NCBI GenBank assembly: GCA_965222705.1 | Contig: CBDCUO010000018.1 | Location: 4,368 to 68,367 of the forward strand | Direction: 5' to 3' | Length of the DNA: 64,000 bases | Source of the DNA: JAFMDF01 sp965222705 | Lineage (GTDB): Bacteria; Bacteroidota; Bacteroidia; Chitinophagales; Saprospiraceae | Part shown: positions 27,104-35,895 of the stretch, one piece after another | How positions within the stretch are numbered: position 1 is the first letter of the stretch | How the letters are laid out: the number at the start of each line of letters is the position of its first letter | Position numbers and translations under genes: made by a program | The notes under the pieces: model-generated | Databases searched by the model: none | What the model was told of the DNA's origin: nothing | Seen by the model: the letters and a program-made list of their open reading frames with translations, nothing else

Positions 27104-28006
27104 ATGAAAAACATATTCTTATTTTTTACCCAAATCACTTTTTCTATAACTATGATTGGGCAAACGGAGTTAGCCTATGCGTTTTTCCCAAAAAACCAAA
27201 CTACTGCGCGCTCAATTCCGCCACCCCTTGTTGGACAAATCAATGAGGAGGTAATAAGAGATACTTTCATCCCTACTACTAAAGACCCCGGTTTTTGGAT
27301 GATTTCTATTATGCAACCATATCTTCCCAAAACGGATGCGGTTCAATTATACCTCAATTTTAAATTTAATTATATTAATCGAAAAATTATCAACTCAGAA
27401 GCAGGAGATACTAAGTTTTTAAGTAGCTATATTTTCAGTTTTATTAACGGAGAAATAAACACCCATGACCGTTCCATATCCAGCCTGCCAACCACAGGGA
27501 TGTTGAACATTAATTCTTATTTGCCTTTTGAGTATTACAAAAAAAATACGAAGTCGCAAAAAATAAGAAATGGAATAAGGTGGAATCGCAATGCAGTAGA
27601 AGTATTTTCGAGACATAATCGCCTTCCATTTGCAGGAGTTGGCATGAAAATATTTGAAGGAAAAGTGTATTTAGGCGGACATCTGGGAAGTGTAGAAATA
27701 GGCACAGAAAAGGTATTTCAGTCTTCCTATTTTATGGCTGGCTGGTACAAACCATTAGCCCGTAGCAATACAAGGGGTAATAATATACTTTTAGAAGCCG
27801 ATATAGGCATTAGCACTAATTACCTGGAAAAGAATCTTACTTTTAAATCTAGTAAATCCGTTGAGCGACTATTAAAGTTATTATTATCCGCCAGGCTCAA
27901 AATAGAATTTTTTCAACCGCTAGCTTCAAATAATGAACTAACATGGCAAGAGTCAAAACTGAGAATGTACATTTATATCCCTTTAATATCCCTTATGCAC
28001 TATTAA
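27104..28006 (+). CDS. Secreted protein of unknown function, possible outer-membrane barrel
   Basis: 300 residues starting MKNIFLFFTQITFSITMIGQ, a probable signal peptide. Later segments alternate polar and hydrophobic residues (VGMKIFEGKVYLGGHLG, SYFMAGWYKPLARS, NNILLEADIGIST), as in beta strands of small outer-membrane proteins. No known family is recognised. The gene begins 4 bp after the EAD11-like gene and its 3' end overlaps the following MBL gene by 64 bp, so the three read as one operon. Confidence 0.6.
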   Translation: MKNIFLFFTQITFSITMIGQTELAYAFFPKNQTTARSIPPPLVGQINEEVIRDTFIPTTKDPGFWMISIMQPYLPKTDAVQLYLNFKFNYINRKIINSEAGDTKFLSSYIFSFINGEINTHDRSISSLPTTGMLNINSYLPFEYYKKNTKSQKIRNGIRWNRNAVEVFSRHNRLPFAGVGMKIFEGKVYLGGHLGSVEIGTEKVFQSSYFMAGWYKPLARSNTRGNNILLEADIGISTNYLEKNLTFKSSKSVERLLKLLLSARLKIEFFQPLASNNELTWQESKLRMYIYIPLISLMHY

Positions 28007-29076
28007 TCCCCTCAGTAATATTGGCTCTACTAATAGGCACCAGTAGTTGCTCAGGTATTCAAAAGGCAAAAAAACTGGAGTCAAAGATTGTCAAAGAAAA
28101 CAAGTTTATCAATATTAATAATAAGCAAAATGGAAGTCTTTATTTCCAGTATATTGGATGCGGAGGATTCTTGTTGAGGCATGGAAATAACACCATTTTA
28201 GTAGATCCCTATTTTTCAAATATTGGGCCTTTATTTTTTATTCCTTTTAAAAAATTGCAGTCTGACACTACGCTTATTGACCAATTTTTTGCAAAAAACT
28301 TCGGATTGCCAAAAGATGAAAAAGGCCTTATCAAATTCGTACTCATTGCCCACTCTCATTATGACCACCTGGCAGACTTGCCTTCTATCTATCATCGAAA
28401 TCTCCACTGCGACTCCACGCAAATTCTTGGAAGTAAGACTACTAAGAACCTACTTTATGCTGCCAACCTTCTCGATGTGATAGAAGCAAATGACGAGGCC
28501 TGGACAAAAGGGAAAAAGGTCTATTGGTTTTATTCACAAAATCGAAGAATTCGAGTACTCCCAATTAGGTCAGAACATGCGCCGCACTTCTGTGGAATTA
28601 AGGTTATTTCTTCAAAAAAAATACAAAATCCTGTAAAAGTTTTTCCAAATAAAGCCAGCAAATTACCGGAAGGGACAAATTTCAATTTTCTAATTGACTT
28701 TTTGGATGAGAGCGGGCAGATTGCTTTTAGAATCTTTTCACAGGCGAGTTCTTGTTCTTCTTTCAATATTGGCTTTCCCCCAAAACACCTTATAGAAGAA
28801 AAGCAGATTGACCTGGCGCTACTTTGTGTGGCTAATTTCAATCAGGTAAAAAATTATCCCCAGCAACTGATTGATTATATAAATCCTAAACAGATTATTT
28901 TAACCCACTGGGAAAATTTTTTCAGGCCTATTGAAAAATTAATGCTCCAGCCAGCTACTGTACCAGGTACAAATGTGGTGAAATTTATTAAACAACTAGA
29001 AAAAAAATTAAACCAATACAGTCCCCCTATTCCTTACGTGCTACCAAACCCGTTGGTGTCTTTTGAAATCCATTGA
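27943..29076 (+). CDS. MBL-fold hydrolase with N-terminal membrane anchor or lipoprotein signal
   Basis: 377 residues from ATG 27943; a later TTG start near 28021 would remove the 64-bp overlap with the previous gene. A hydrophobic stretch (ALLIPSVILALLIGTSSCSG) looks like a membrane anchor or lipoprotein signal with Cys in a lipobox-like setting. The MBL part has IGCGGFLLRHGNNTILVDPYF, LIAHSHYDHLADL (HxHxDH), PIRSEHAPH and IILTHWENFF. This resembles the branch that includes N-acyl-phosphatidylethanolamine phospholipase-type and UlaG-like enzymes. The substrate is unknown. It is the third gene of the EAD11-like cluster. Confidence 0.72.
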   Translation: MARVKTENVHLYPFNIPYALLIPSVILALLIGTSSCSGIQKAKKLESKIVKENKFININNKQNGSLYFQYIGCGGFLLRHGNNTILVDPYFSNIGPLFFIPFKKLQSDTTLIDQFFAKNFGLPKDEKGLIKFVLIAHSHYDHLADLPSIYHRNLHCDSTQILGSKTTKNLLYAANLLDVIEANDEAWTKGKKVYWFYSQNRRIRVLPIRSEHAPHFCGIKVISSKKIQNPVKVFPNKASKLPEGTNFNFLIDFLDESGQIAFRIFSQASSCSSFNIGFPPKHLIEEKQIDLALLCVANFNQVKNYPQQLIDYINPKQIILTHWENFFRPIEKLMLQPATVPGTNVVKFIKQLEKKLNQYSPPIPYVLPNPLVSFEIH

Positions 29077-29079
29077 TTT

Positions 29080-30600
29080 TCAATCCGTTTTTAGAGATAA
29101 GCGCAACAATACTCCATTCGTCCATCCAAATCCGTCTTGTACTGGATACTCCCCTCCCCCACTTAGCAGATTCACATTTTCTACGTTGTACTTTTCGAGC
29201 ATCTTGCCTGTATTGCGAAATACTTTGGTGTTCAATTTTATCCATCTGGTTTTTATTTCATTAGCTAGTGCATCAAACCCATAATTTTTAAGCCCCTGTA
29301 TGGTGATCCATTGGAGTGGTGCCCAGCCATTAGGGGCATCCCATTGTTGTCCGGAGTGAATGGAAGTTGTCACCACACCACCAGGCTTTAGAAATTTTTC
29401 TTGGATAATGTTGGCACAGCTTTCAGCCTGCGAAGGGTCAGCTATTTTAAAAAATAAAGGAAATATGCCCGCAAGAGCGTAAACGTCTGTCTGGCGTTTT
29501 TCAACAAAATCATAATCCATGAAAAAGCCTCTGCTGGCAGACCAGTGGTATCGAAGGATATTGTTTTTGCGCGTGTGAGCAAGATGTTCAAAATGATTAG
29601 CTTTTGTAGAGTGATCTGGCAAGTTTTGGGAATTTTTTGAATCCGAACGCAGCGCACTCGCAATAGTTTTTTCTAAAAAGAACAGTAAACAATTTAAATC
29701 TATTGGAATAATTTCAGAAGTATGAATCGTCGAGAGGTCATTTGCAATCCGCAGCCAGCGACTGCTAAAATCCCAGCCCGATTCACAGGCAGCTCGGAGA
29801 TCGAGAAAAAGTTGGGCGGGTTCTCGGTTGGTATGAGCAGCGGTTTCGAGGTCATCGCTATACATTTCAGCACGAGGGCTATGGTAATGATCATAGTAGC
29901 GATTGAGGGTTTGGCCGTTTTCCAGTAATACAACCCTTTTAGAGGCTAGTTGGCCGTCTCCCGGCGTAGCCCCCTTCATCCAAAAAGCATGCTCTTTTAT
30001 CAATTGCGGCAAAAACTCTGCTAAGGCTGCTTCTCTTTTTTCTTCCGCTAATAAGCAAACCATCAAAGCGAAAAAGGGGGGCTGAGAACGCCCCAAAAAA
30101 TAGGTTCTATTGCCATTGGGGATAAACCCGAATTGGTCTATCAGGTAAGCAAAATTGCGAATCATATTTTCGATAATCTCCACCCGCCCACTTACCTGCA
30201 AACCTAGCAGGGTAAAGTAGCTGTCCCAATAATAGATTTCATTGAAACGGCCTCCAGGTACGATATATGGATAGGGTAAAGGGATAAGCGAACTACCCGG
30301 CCGGACTTTATCGGCATCTCGCTTCAGCCAATCCCAAAGGGTGTTAATATGCGTCTCTACAGGACTGTTGGGATCGCTTTTGAAGCCATAAGTTTTGTTT
30401 TTTGGAATATCAAAATGCTTTTCCGCAAATTTTTTCAAATCAAAATCCGACTGTATTTTCTCCCTCCTGTATTTTTTTAAAATTTCATCAGGGGAAAAAA
30501 GGGGCATCAGGTCGGCTATGGTTTTCCCGTCTGGCCAAATGCCGCTTTGATGTAAATCAGTGAATAACTCTTGGAAAACCTGGTCAGGAGGAAGGAACAT
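29080..30600 (-). CDS. treF: Trehalase, GH37, cytoplasmic TreF-like
   Basis: About 506 residues; the enzyme splits alpha,alpha-trehalose into two glucose. Both GH37 signatures are present: PGGRFNEIYYWDSYF and QQWDAPNGWAPLQ. No signal peptide is seen, so it should act in the cytoplasm. The ATG at 30600 is preferred; a TTG at 30630 overlapping the stop of the upstream MFS gene is possible and would add ten residues. It shares an operon with that permease (gap 26 bp), which fits import of trehalose followed by cleavage. It converges with the MBL gene, 3 bp apart. Confidence 0.9.
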   Translation of the reverse strand: MFLPPDQVFQELFTDLHQSGIWPDGKTIADLMPLFSPDEILKKYRREKIQSDFDLKKFAEKHFDIPKNKTYGFKSDPNSPVETHINTLWDWLKRDADKVRPGSSLIPLPYPYIVPGGRFNEIYYWDSYFTLLGLQVSGRVEIIENMIRNFAYLIDQFGFIPNGNRTYFLGRSQPPFFALMVCLLAEEKREAALAEFLPQLIKEHAFWMKGATPGDGQLASKRVVLLENGQTLNRYYDHYHSPRAEMYSDDLETAAHTNREPAQLFLDLRAACESGWDFSSRWLRIANDLSTIHTSEIIPIDLNCLLFFLEKTIASALRSDSKNSQNLPDHSTKANHFEHLAHTRKNNILRYHWSASRGFFMDYDFVEKRQTDVYALAGIFPLFFKIADPSQAESCANIIQEKFLKPGGVVTTSIHSGQQWDAPNGWAPLQWITIQGLKNYGFDALANEIKTRWIKLNTKVFRNTGKMLEKYNVENVNLLSGGGEYPVQDGFGWTNGVLLRLSLKTD

Positions 30601-30626
30601 ATTAATACATTGAGAAATTAAAAAAT

Positions 30627-31841
30627 TCAAGACGACAATTTGGCTGTCAATCTCCGTAGAATAAATAAAGACAGCAATAACAATCCCATAGGTATCAGGG
30701 TATAATAAAATGCGGAGGCGCCACCCACATGCTTGAATAGATAGCCGATGAGCCGAGAGCCAAGTGTCCCGCCTAAAGCCGAAAAAATAATGATGAGGCC
30801 CGACATAGGGCTATGTAGCTTTTTGGGCAAAGCACTAAGCACCACAGAGTTGAGCATCGGATAAATGGGCGCGATGAATAATCCAACCAATGGAAAGGCA
30901 AAACCGATCAAGGGGATATCGCTAAACGACTGAACTTCAACGGTCTCTGCACTAACGGCTTTCGGTAAAACAAAAACTACCAAGGCCATAGCAGCCAGAA
31001 TACAAATGGTCAAAATGGACACCCACGAGAATTTTTCAGATAAATAACCCGCTAATATGCGCCCCACACCGAGCGAAACGGCCAATATACTTGCCATCAT
31101 AATGCTGATGTTTTCGGGCATTTGTAGTACTCGATCGTTGAAGGTTGGTAGCCAGGTCATAATGCCCTGCTCAATCATGACAAATAGGAAAGCGGAAATG
31201 ACAAAAACGATGACTAACAGGCGTGCCATAAGCAGGAACATCTGCTTGAAATCATCCGCCAAATTAGAGCCGGGAATCTCATGCCCCTCGTCAAATTTTG
31301 CAAAAAACAAAAAGAGGAAAGAAAGTAAAGACAGTCCAGCCAAAACCCAATATACATTCAGCCAAGCATTGGGATCATTCTCAGTATTAAATGCAGGAAA
31401 GAGAAAATAGGCTAATGCTATCCCAAACATAAAAACACCCTCTATTCTACTCATCAAACTATTATGTTCCTGCTCTCCTTCCGTCACCAAACCGATCACA
31501 GAATAGACCGATACTTTGATCAAAGCAAACGAAACGCCAACTGCTGCAAATAACACCTTTGCTGACCAAAACGAATTGCCATAGTACATAAAAATACAAG
31601 CCAAACTAACGATAGCCAAGCCTGCCAGCATGGATCTTTTATAACCAATCCGAGGCAAAAAGGAAGCCATCAAAAAGGAAACAATGGCAATGGGCATATC
31701 CTTGAATAGCTCCAATAAGCTAGCCTCCACTTCGTCAACTCCGTAGACGTTTTGAGATTTTAATATGACAATCCCTACTGAATTCAATAAAATAGCAAAG
31801 ACAAAATAGTTGATAAAGAGAGAAAGTTTAATTGGTTTCAT
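30627..31841 (-). CDS. MFS transporter, probable sugar (trehalose) permease
   Basis: A protein of about 404 residues if started at the ATG at 31841 (MKPIKLSLFINYFVFAILL); an upstream in-frame start would add 37 hydrophilic residues with no membrane segment. It has about twelve hydrophobic helices, a central hydrophilic loop (KFDEGHEIPGSNL) and an MFS-type LPRIGYKRSMLAG between helices 2 and 3. The neighbour is cytoplasmic trehalase, so trehalose or a related disaccharide is the likely substrate (inference). The inverted repeat at 31876-31966 lies just ahead of the start. Confidence 0.78.
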   Translation of the reverse strand: MKPIKLSLFINYFVFAILLNSVGIVILKSQNVYGVDEVEASLLELFKDMPIAIVSFLMASFLPRIGYKRSMLAGLAIVSLACIFMYYGNSFWSAKVLFAAVGVSFALIKVSVYSVIGLVTEGEQEHNSLMSRIEGVFMFGIALAYFLFPAFNTENDPNAWLNVYWVLAGLSLLSFLFLFFAKFDEGHEIPGSNLADDFKQMFLLMARLLVIVFVISAFLFVMIEQGIMTWLPTFNDRVLQMPENISIMMASILAVSLGVGRILAGYLSEKFSWVSILTICILAAMALVVFVLPKAVSAETVEVQSFSDIPLIGFAFPLVGLFIAPIYPMLNSVVLSALPKKLHSPMSGLIIIFSALGGTLGSRLIGYLFKHVGGASAFYYTLIPMGLLLLSLFILRRLTAKLSS

Positions 31842-31875
31842 TTTGTAAAGATGAAATTGATTTTTGATTTTTTCC

Positions 31876-31966
31876 TTCTTTGACAAATTGTGTGGAATAA
31901 AGCCATTTAAAAGGGCGAGGACTTTAAGTGGCTTTATTCCTCCGTAGCACAATTTTTGTCAAAGAA
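31876..31966. repeat. TTTGACAA/TTGTCAAA dyad, copy a, with extended inner stem
   Basis: Outer arms TTCTTTGACAA and TTGTCAAAGAA enclose an inner inverted repeat (GGAATAAAGCCA...TGGCTTTATTCC). The element lies between the amidohydrolase gene and the MFS gene, about 35 bp before the MFS start. Its left arm, read on the minus strand, and the stretch after it nearly match the right half of the dyad at 58497-58540 over about 33 bases with two differences. Confidence 0.7.
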
Positions 31967-31975
31967 CCATTTTTT

Positions 31976-33925
31976 TTAATATTCTAACCGATTCAGCACA
32001 ATTTTTCCATTATTAATAACCATTAAAGGATCGTGTACAGCCCTAATATTGTCCAATGGATTCCTTTCCAATATTAATAAATCCGCCTCGAATCCTTCTG
32101 CAATATTGCCCGTATGATCGCTTATCCCCAGCATTTCTGCAGCAAGTGAAGTAGCAGATTGCAGGGCTTCCAGATTAGTCATACCAATTTCTACAAATTC
32201 TTCCAGTTCTAGCCCTAGTCGAAGGGTACTATTTTGACCATAGCCTGTGTCGGTAGCTGCCACTATTTTTACGCCCATTTGGTAGGCATTTTTAGCTGTT
32301 TCGCGTATGCGTGGTAGCATGTGGCGGCCTCTAATTGTCAAAAGCGGAATATCGTAGTCACCTCCTGGCATAGTCAAATCGCTAACTACTGCGATAGTCG
32401 GTACGAGATAAGTTCCTCTTTCTTTCATTAATTGTAGCGTTGCTTTGCTTAAATAAGTCCCGTGTTCAATACTTTTCACCCCACCCAAGACAGCCGCTCT
32501 ACCGCCTTCATCGCCGTGAGCGTGTGCAGCTACAGGGATGCCTTTTTTTGTTCCCTCTGCCACTAAAGCCTTCATTTCCAACTCATTATAATAAGGTTCT
32601 CTCGGATCCGTTTGGGGCAAACCTGCTCTGGCGGTTGCATTGGTTTTGATCCAGTCCACGCCTTTGCTAATCATCGCGCGCGCCATGCGTTGTAGTGCGA
32701 CTTCACCGCGGACTTTTGTTTCTATCATGTCTGCCAATTCGGGAAAATCCATGAAAAAGCCATCGGAGGGTTTTGGTCGCACATGATAGCCCGCTGCTAT
32801 TATTTCGGGAAGGTTCACGCTCCCCGCTTTACCCAGTTCTCTCATACCAATATCTATAAAATGGTCAACCCCCATGCTTCTGGCGGTCGTCACCCCTGAT
32901 AATAAGGCTCTTTTTGCAGCCGCCAAATCTCTTAAATGGACGTGGGAATCAATAAGACCAGGCACTATATACTGTCCTTTTAGATCAACAATTTTTGCTC
33001 CTTTTGGAACAGCAACCTTGTCAGAAGCAGCCTTAATAGCTTTTATTTTCCCATTGACAAGGGTCAGTGTGGCGCCCTGTTGAACGGTACCAGATAGTAC
33101 CTCTATAAGGTTGGCGTTTTGCAGAACAACCGGTGGATTTTTGGCATATTGATCTTCTAGATTGAGCAATTCTACCTTTCTAAATTCAATCGGATGGCTC
33201 TCGCTTTGTAAGGAAATAGTTCCTTTTGATAGCGGCATACCATCAAGCTTGACTGCTTCGTCATAACCATTGACAACGGAGCCTCCAATCTGTGGCTTTT
33301 GATAGGAAAATACAGTATCGCCATTGACAATATGTTTAATCAGCTCATTTCCAAGCACTAATACTTCTGCTGTCACCCATTGATCGCCGTGAAAAGTAGG
33401 GGAAGTAGAACTTAGGCAATGTCGGGTTTCTAGCTTTCCATTGATTTCTACATGCGTACCAGGAGTGCAAAGGTTACAAGTTGGCCGCTCGTCTTTTCCA
33501 TTCCCTCCTAAAAATTGAACTTCAATAGAAATCGGAAAGTCTTGGTCTTTAAGCATACTCATCGCTGTTTGTCCATGTACCATCACCCCACTATTTCTAA
33601 AAGCCCAACCTGCGCCTCCCGGAGCTTGCTCTCCCACGAATCGGTATTCAATGCGGAGCAAATAATGAGAGAAAGACCGACGATAAAAGATATGTCCATA
33701 TTTAGCGTCAAAGTTGGCGTATTGATCATAAGACACCTTCAATACCCCATCTTCTACTCGAAAAGTATTACCATAATTATCATTGAGTTCATGCCCGCTG
33801 ATTTTGACATCCCAGCCGGAAAGATCCTTTCCATTAAAGAGTTGAATCCAGTCCTCATCAGAAACCAATTGGGCAAAAGTGGTCATAGGTAGTAGAAAGA
33901 AAAAAAGTAAAAGTAATTTCTTCAT
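31976..33925 (-). CDS. Secreted DUF1080-amidohydrolase fusion protein
   Basis: 649 residues with signal peptide (MKKLLLLFFFLLPMTTFAQ). Residues about 20-255 form a DUF1080/3-keto-disaccharide-hydrolase-type beta-sandwich: WIQLFNGKDLSGWDV, GGAGWAFRNSGVMVHGQ and ISIEVQFLGG are typical. Residues about 270-649 are an imidazolonepropionase-like amidohydrolase: VPGLIDSHVHLRDL, VAAHAHGDEGG, SIEHGTYL and AATDTGYGQNS give the metal site. The two domains usually occur in separate proteins. It probably acts in the periplasm; the substrate is unknown. No frameshift or other gene boundary lies between the domains. Confidence 0.82.
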   Translation of the reverse strand: MKKLLLLFFFLLPMTTFAQLVSDEDWIQLFNGKDLSGWDVKISGHELNDNYGNTFRVEDGVLKVSYDQYANFDAKYGHIFYRRSFSHYLLRIEYRFVGEQAPGGAGWAFRNSGVMVHGQTAMSMLKDQDFPISIEVQFLGGNGKDERPTCNLCTPGTHVEINGKLETRHCLSSTSPTFHGDQWVTAEVLVLGNELIKHIVNGDTVFSYQKPQIGGSVVNGYDEAVKLDGMPLSKGTISLQSESHPIEFRKVELLNLEDQYAKNPPVVLQNANLIEVLSGTVQQGATLTLVNGKIKAIKAASDKVAVPKGAKIVDLKGQYIVPGLIDSHVHLRDLAAAKRALLSGVTTARSMGVDHFIDIGMRELGKAGSVNLPEIIAAGYHVRPKPSDGFFMDFPELADMIETKVRGEVALQRMARAMISKGVDWIKTNATARAGLPQTDPREPYYNELEMKALVAEGTKKGIPVAAHAHGDEGGRAAVLGGVKSIEHGTYLSKATLQLMKERGTYLVPTIAVVSDLTMPGGDYDIPLLTIRGRHMLPRIRETAKNAYQMGVKIVAATDTGYGQNSTLRLGLELEEFVEIGMTNLEALQSATSLAAEMLGISDHTGNIAEGFEADLLILERNPLDNIRAVHDPLMVINNGKIVLNRLEY

Positions 33926-34106
33926 TGGTTAGTATTTAGAGGGCATGTACAGCCTTTAAAAAAGCAAGATAGGAAAAACTGTGAAAAATAAATTATTTAT
34001 ACGAAATTGGGACTCATTCAAAACGATCCCTCTAAAAGGAAGCTTTCAAACATAGTTTGTGGTATTTTTTGAATTGAAGCTAATCACCAATCATATAATT
34101 ACAACT

Positions 34107-35894
34107 GTGTTTTCAGCAAAAAGAATACTGTATTTTTTTATCCTTTACCTATTAAGTTATGCTTGTGCGCAGCAGCAGCAATTGCAGGGCGGGCCAAAAG
34201 ATACAACCCCTCCTCAATTAATTAAAGAACTATCCACACCCAATCTTCAAACAAATTTTGAAAAACAAACCATTGAATTGGCGTTTGACGAATTTATTGA
34301 AATTCGAAATGTGTCCAAGCAGGTGTTGGTTTCGCCACCTTTGGTCTATCCCGTTGTTGTAGAGCGAAAAAGGGGGTTTAAAACCGCCCAATTTAAGTTT
34401 AATGAAAAAGAAGTTTTAAAAGAAGGGGTCACCTATGCCATTAATTTCGGAACGGCTATCCAGGACTTGACGGAGGGGAATACGGTGCCCGACTTACAAT
34501 TTCTTTTTTCTACAGGAGATTATATTGACTCCTTAAAAATGACGGGAAGTATAGTGGATGCTTTAACTGGCGAGCCAGTGGAAAATGTATTGTTTATGCT
34601 GTATGAAAATTTGGCGGATACGGTGGTGAGAATGGAAAAGCCTTATTATTTTGGAAAAACAGGAAAGGATGGAAAATTTATCATTAATTATATAAAAACG
34701 GGCAAATTCAAAGGCTTTGCGCTAGAGGATCAGGATTTAAATTATTTATTCAATATTCCCAAAGAGCGTATTGGTTTTTTGACGGATACGATTCGTATTA
34801 CCGATTCTACCTCTACGGATATTTTAATAAAACTATTTGAACAAAATACGGTTTTGGATAAGCCCAAAGCGGATATTTCTACTTATGGCTTTATAAAACT
34901 GGGCTTTAGAAGAAACCCTTATGATGCGATCATTGAAACGGAAACGGTCGGGCAGGAAATCTACCAGGAAACAGAAGGTGACACAATAAAAATATGGTAT
35001 CATTTAAAAGATTCTATTGATTGGAATTTATTTGTACGACGGGATACTTTTGTAGATACCTTTGCTATAAAAGCAAAGCCTGAAAAATTAAACCCCATTG
35101 CTTTAAGCCGACAAAAGGCACCTGAATATATCCCCATAAACCCCTTTAAATCTCTTCAAATCCCATTTAATCATCCCCTCAAAAATATAGATGCCGCTTT
35201 AATCATTTTTAGAGAAAACAATCAAATCAAGCAATCCGTCCGTACTACCGTACCGGACAGCCTAAAAAAGGGCAAACAGCATTTGATAAAAGAACAAATG
35301 GATACTTCTAAAAATACCCTTAAAGATAGTACAATTATTTTACCTATTGATTCGATAAACAAAGCTGTGGATAGCTCCTTTGCTCAATCCCAAAAGGATA
35401 CTTTGCCTCGAATACAAGCTGACTTTGTAATTGACTCCACAGAAAGAAGAACCCTTATTATCACCTATGATTGGAAAGAAACTTTTGGTTATGAACTGGA
35501 AATATTGCCCGATGCAATCACCGATTGGTATGGACAAACCAATCGGGATACCATTCTCTTAAAATACGAAGTACTGCCAAAAGCCGATTTTGGGACGATT
35601 AACCTAGCAGCTACCCAAATGGATAGCACCCAACACTACTGGTTTCAGCTACTTTTTAAAAATAATGTAGTCGAGGAATTTGCCGTTAGTGAAAAAACAA
35701 CCCATCAACAATCTTTTTCTGCCCTAGCACCTGGAGAATACTCCTTAAGGATCATAGAAGATTTGAATGGAAATGGCCGGTGGGACTCAGGGGATTACGA
35801 TAAAAAATTGCAGCCAGAAAAAATAGCTCTGGCAAAGATTGAACAATTGAGAGCGGGGTGGGATGTAGAAGCAGAGGTGGAAGTGAAATTTTGA
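34107..35894 (+). CDS. Ig-like domain lipoprotein (SbsA/Big_5 type)
   Basis: About 595 residues from GTG 34107, which gives a compact lipoprotein signal (KRILYFFILYLLSYACAQQ); an upstream GTG at 34059 would add 16 residues. The mature part begins QGGPKDTTPPQL, the standard opening of these Bacteroidota surface or periplasmic lipoproteins with an SbsA Ig-like domain (to about residue 110). A carboxypeptidase-regulatory-like segment follows (GSIVDALTGEPVENVLFML...GKTGKDGKFIINYI). The end contains DLNGNGRWDSGDYDKK. Function unknown; a structural or cell-envelope role is likely. Its stop is 2 bp from the convergent metal-binding gene. Confidence 0.75.
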   Translation: MFSAKRILYFFILYLLSYACAQQQQLQGGPKDTTPPQLIKELSTPNLQTNFEKQTIELAFDEFIEIRNVSKQVLVSPPLVYPVVVERKRGFKTAQFKFNEKEVLKEGVTYAINFGTAIQDLTEGNTVPDLQFLFSTGDYIDSLKMTGSIVDALTGEPVENVLFMLYENLADTVVRMEKPYYFGKTGKDGKFIINYIKTGKFKGFALEDQDLNYLFNIPKERIGFLTDTIRITDSTSTDILIKLFEQNTVLDKPKADISTYGFIKLGFRRNPYDAIIETETVGQEIYQETEGDTIKIWYHLKDSIDWNLFVRRDTFVDTFAIKAKPEKLNPIALSRQKAPEYIPINPFKSLQIPFNHPLKNIDAALIIFRENNQIKQSVRTTVPDSLKKGKQHLIKEQMDTSKNTLKDSTIILPIDSINKAVDSSFAQSQKDTLPRIQADFVIDSTERRTLIITYDWKETFGYELEILPDAITDWYGQTNRDTILLKYEVLPKADFGTINLAATQMDSTQHYWFQLLFKNNVVEEFAVSEKTTHQQSFSALAPGEYSLRIIEDLNGNGRWDSGDYDKKLQPEKIALAKIEQLRAGWDVEAEVEVKF

Positions 35895-35895
35895 A

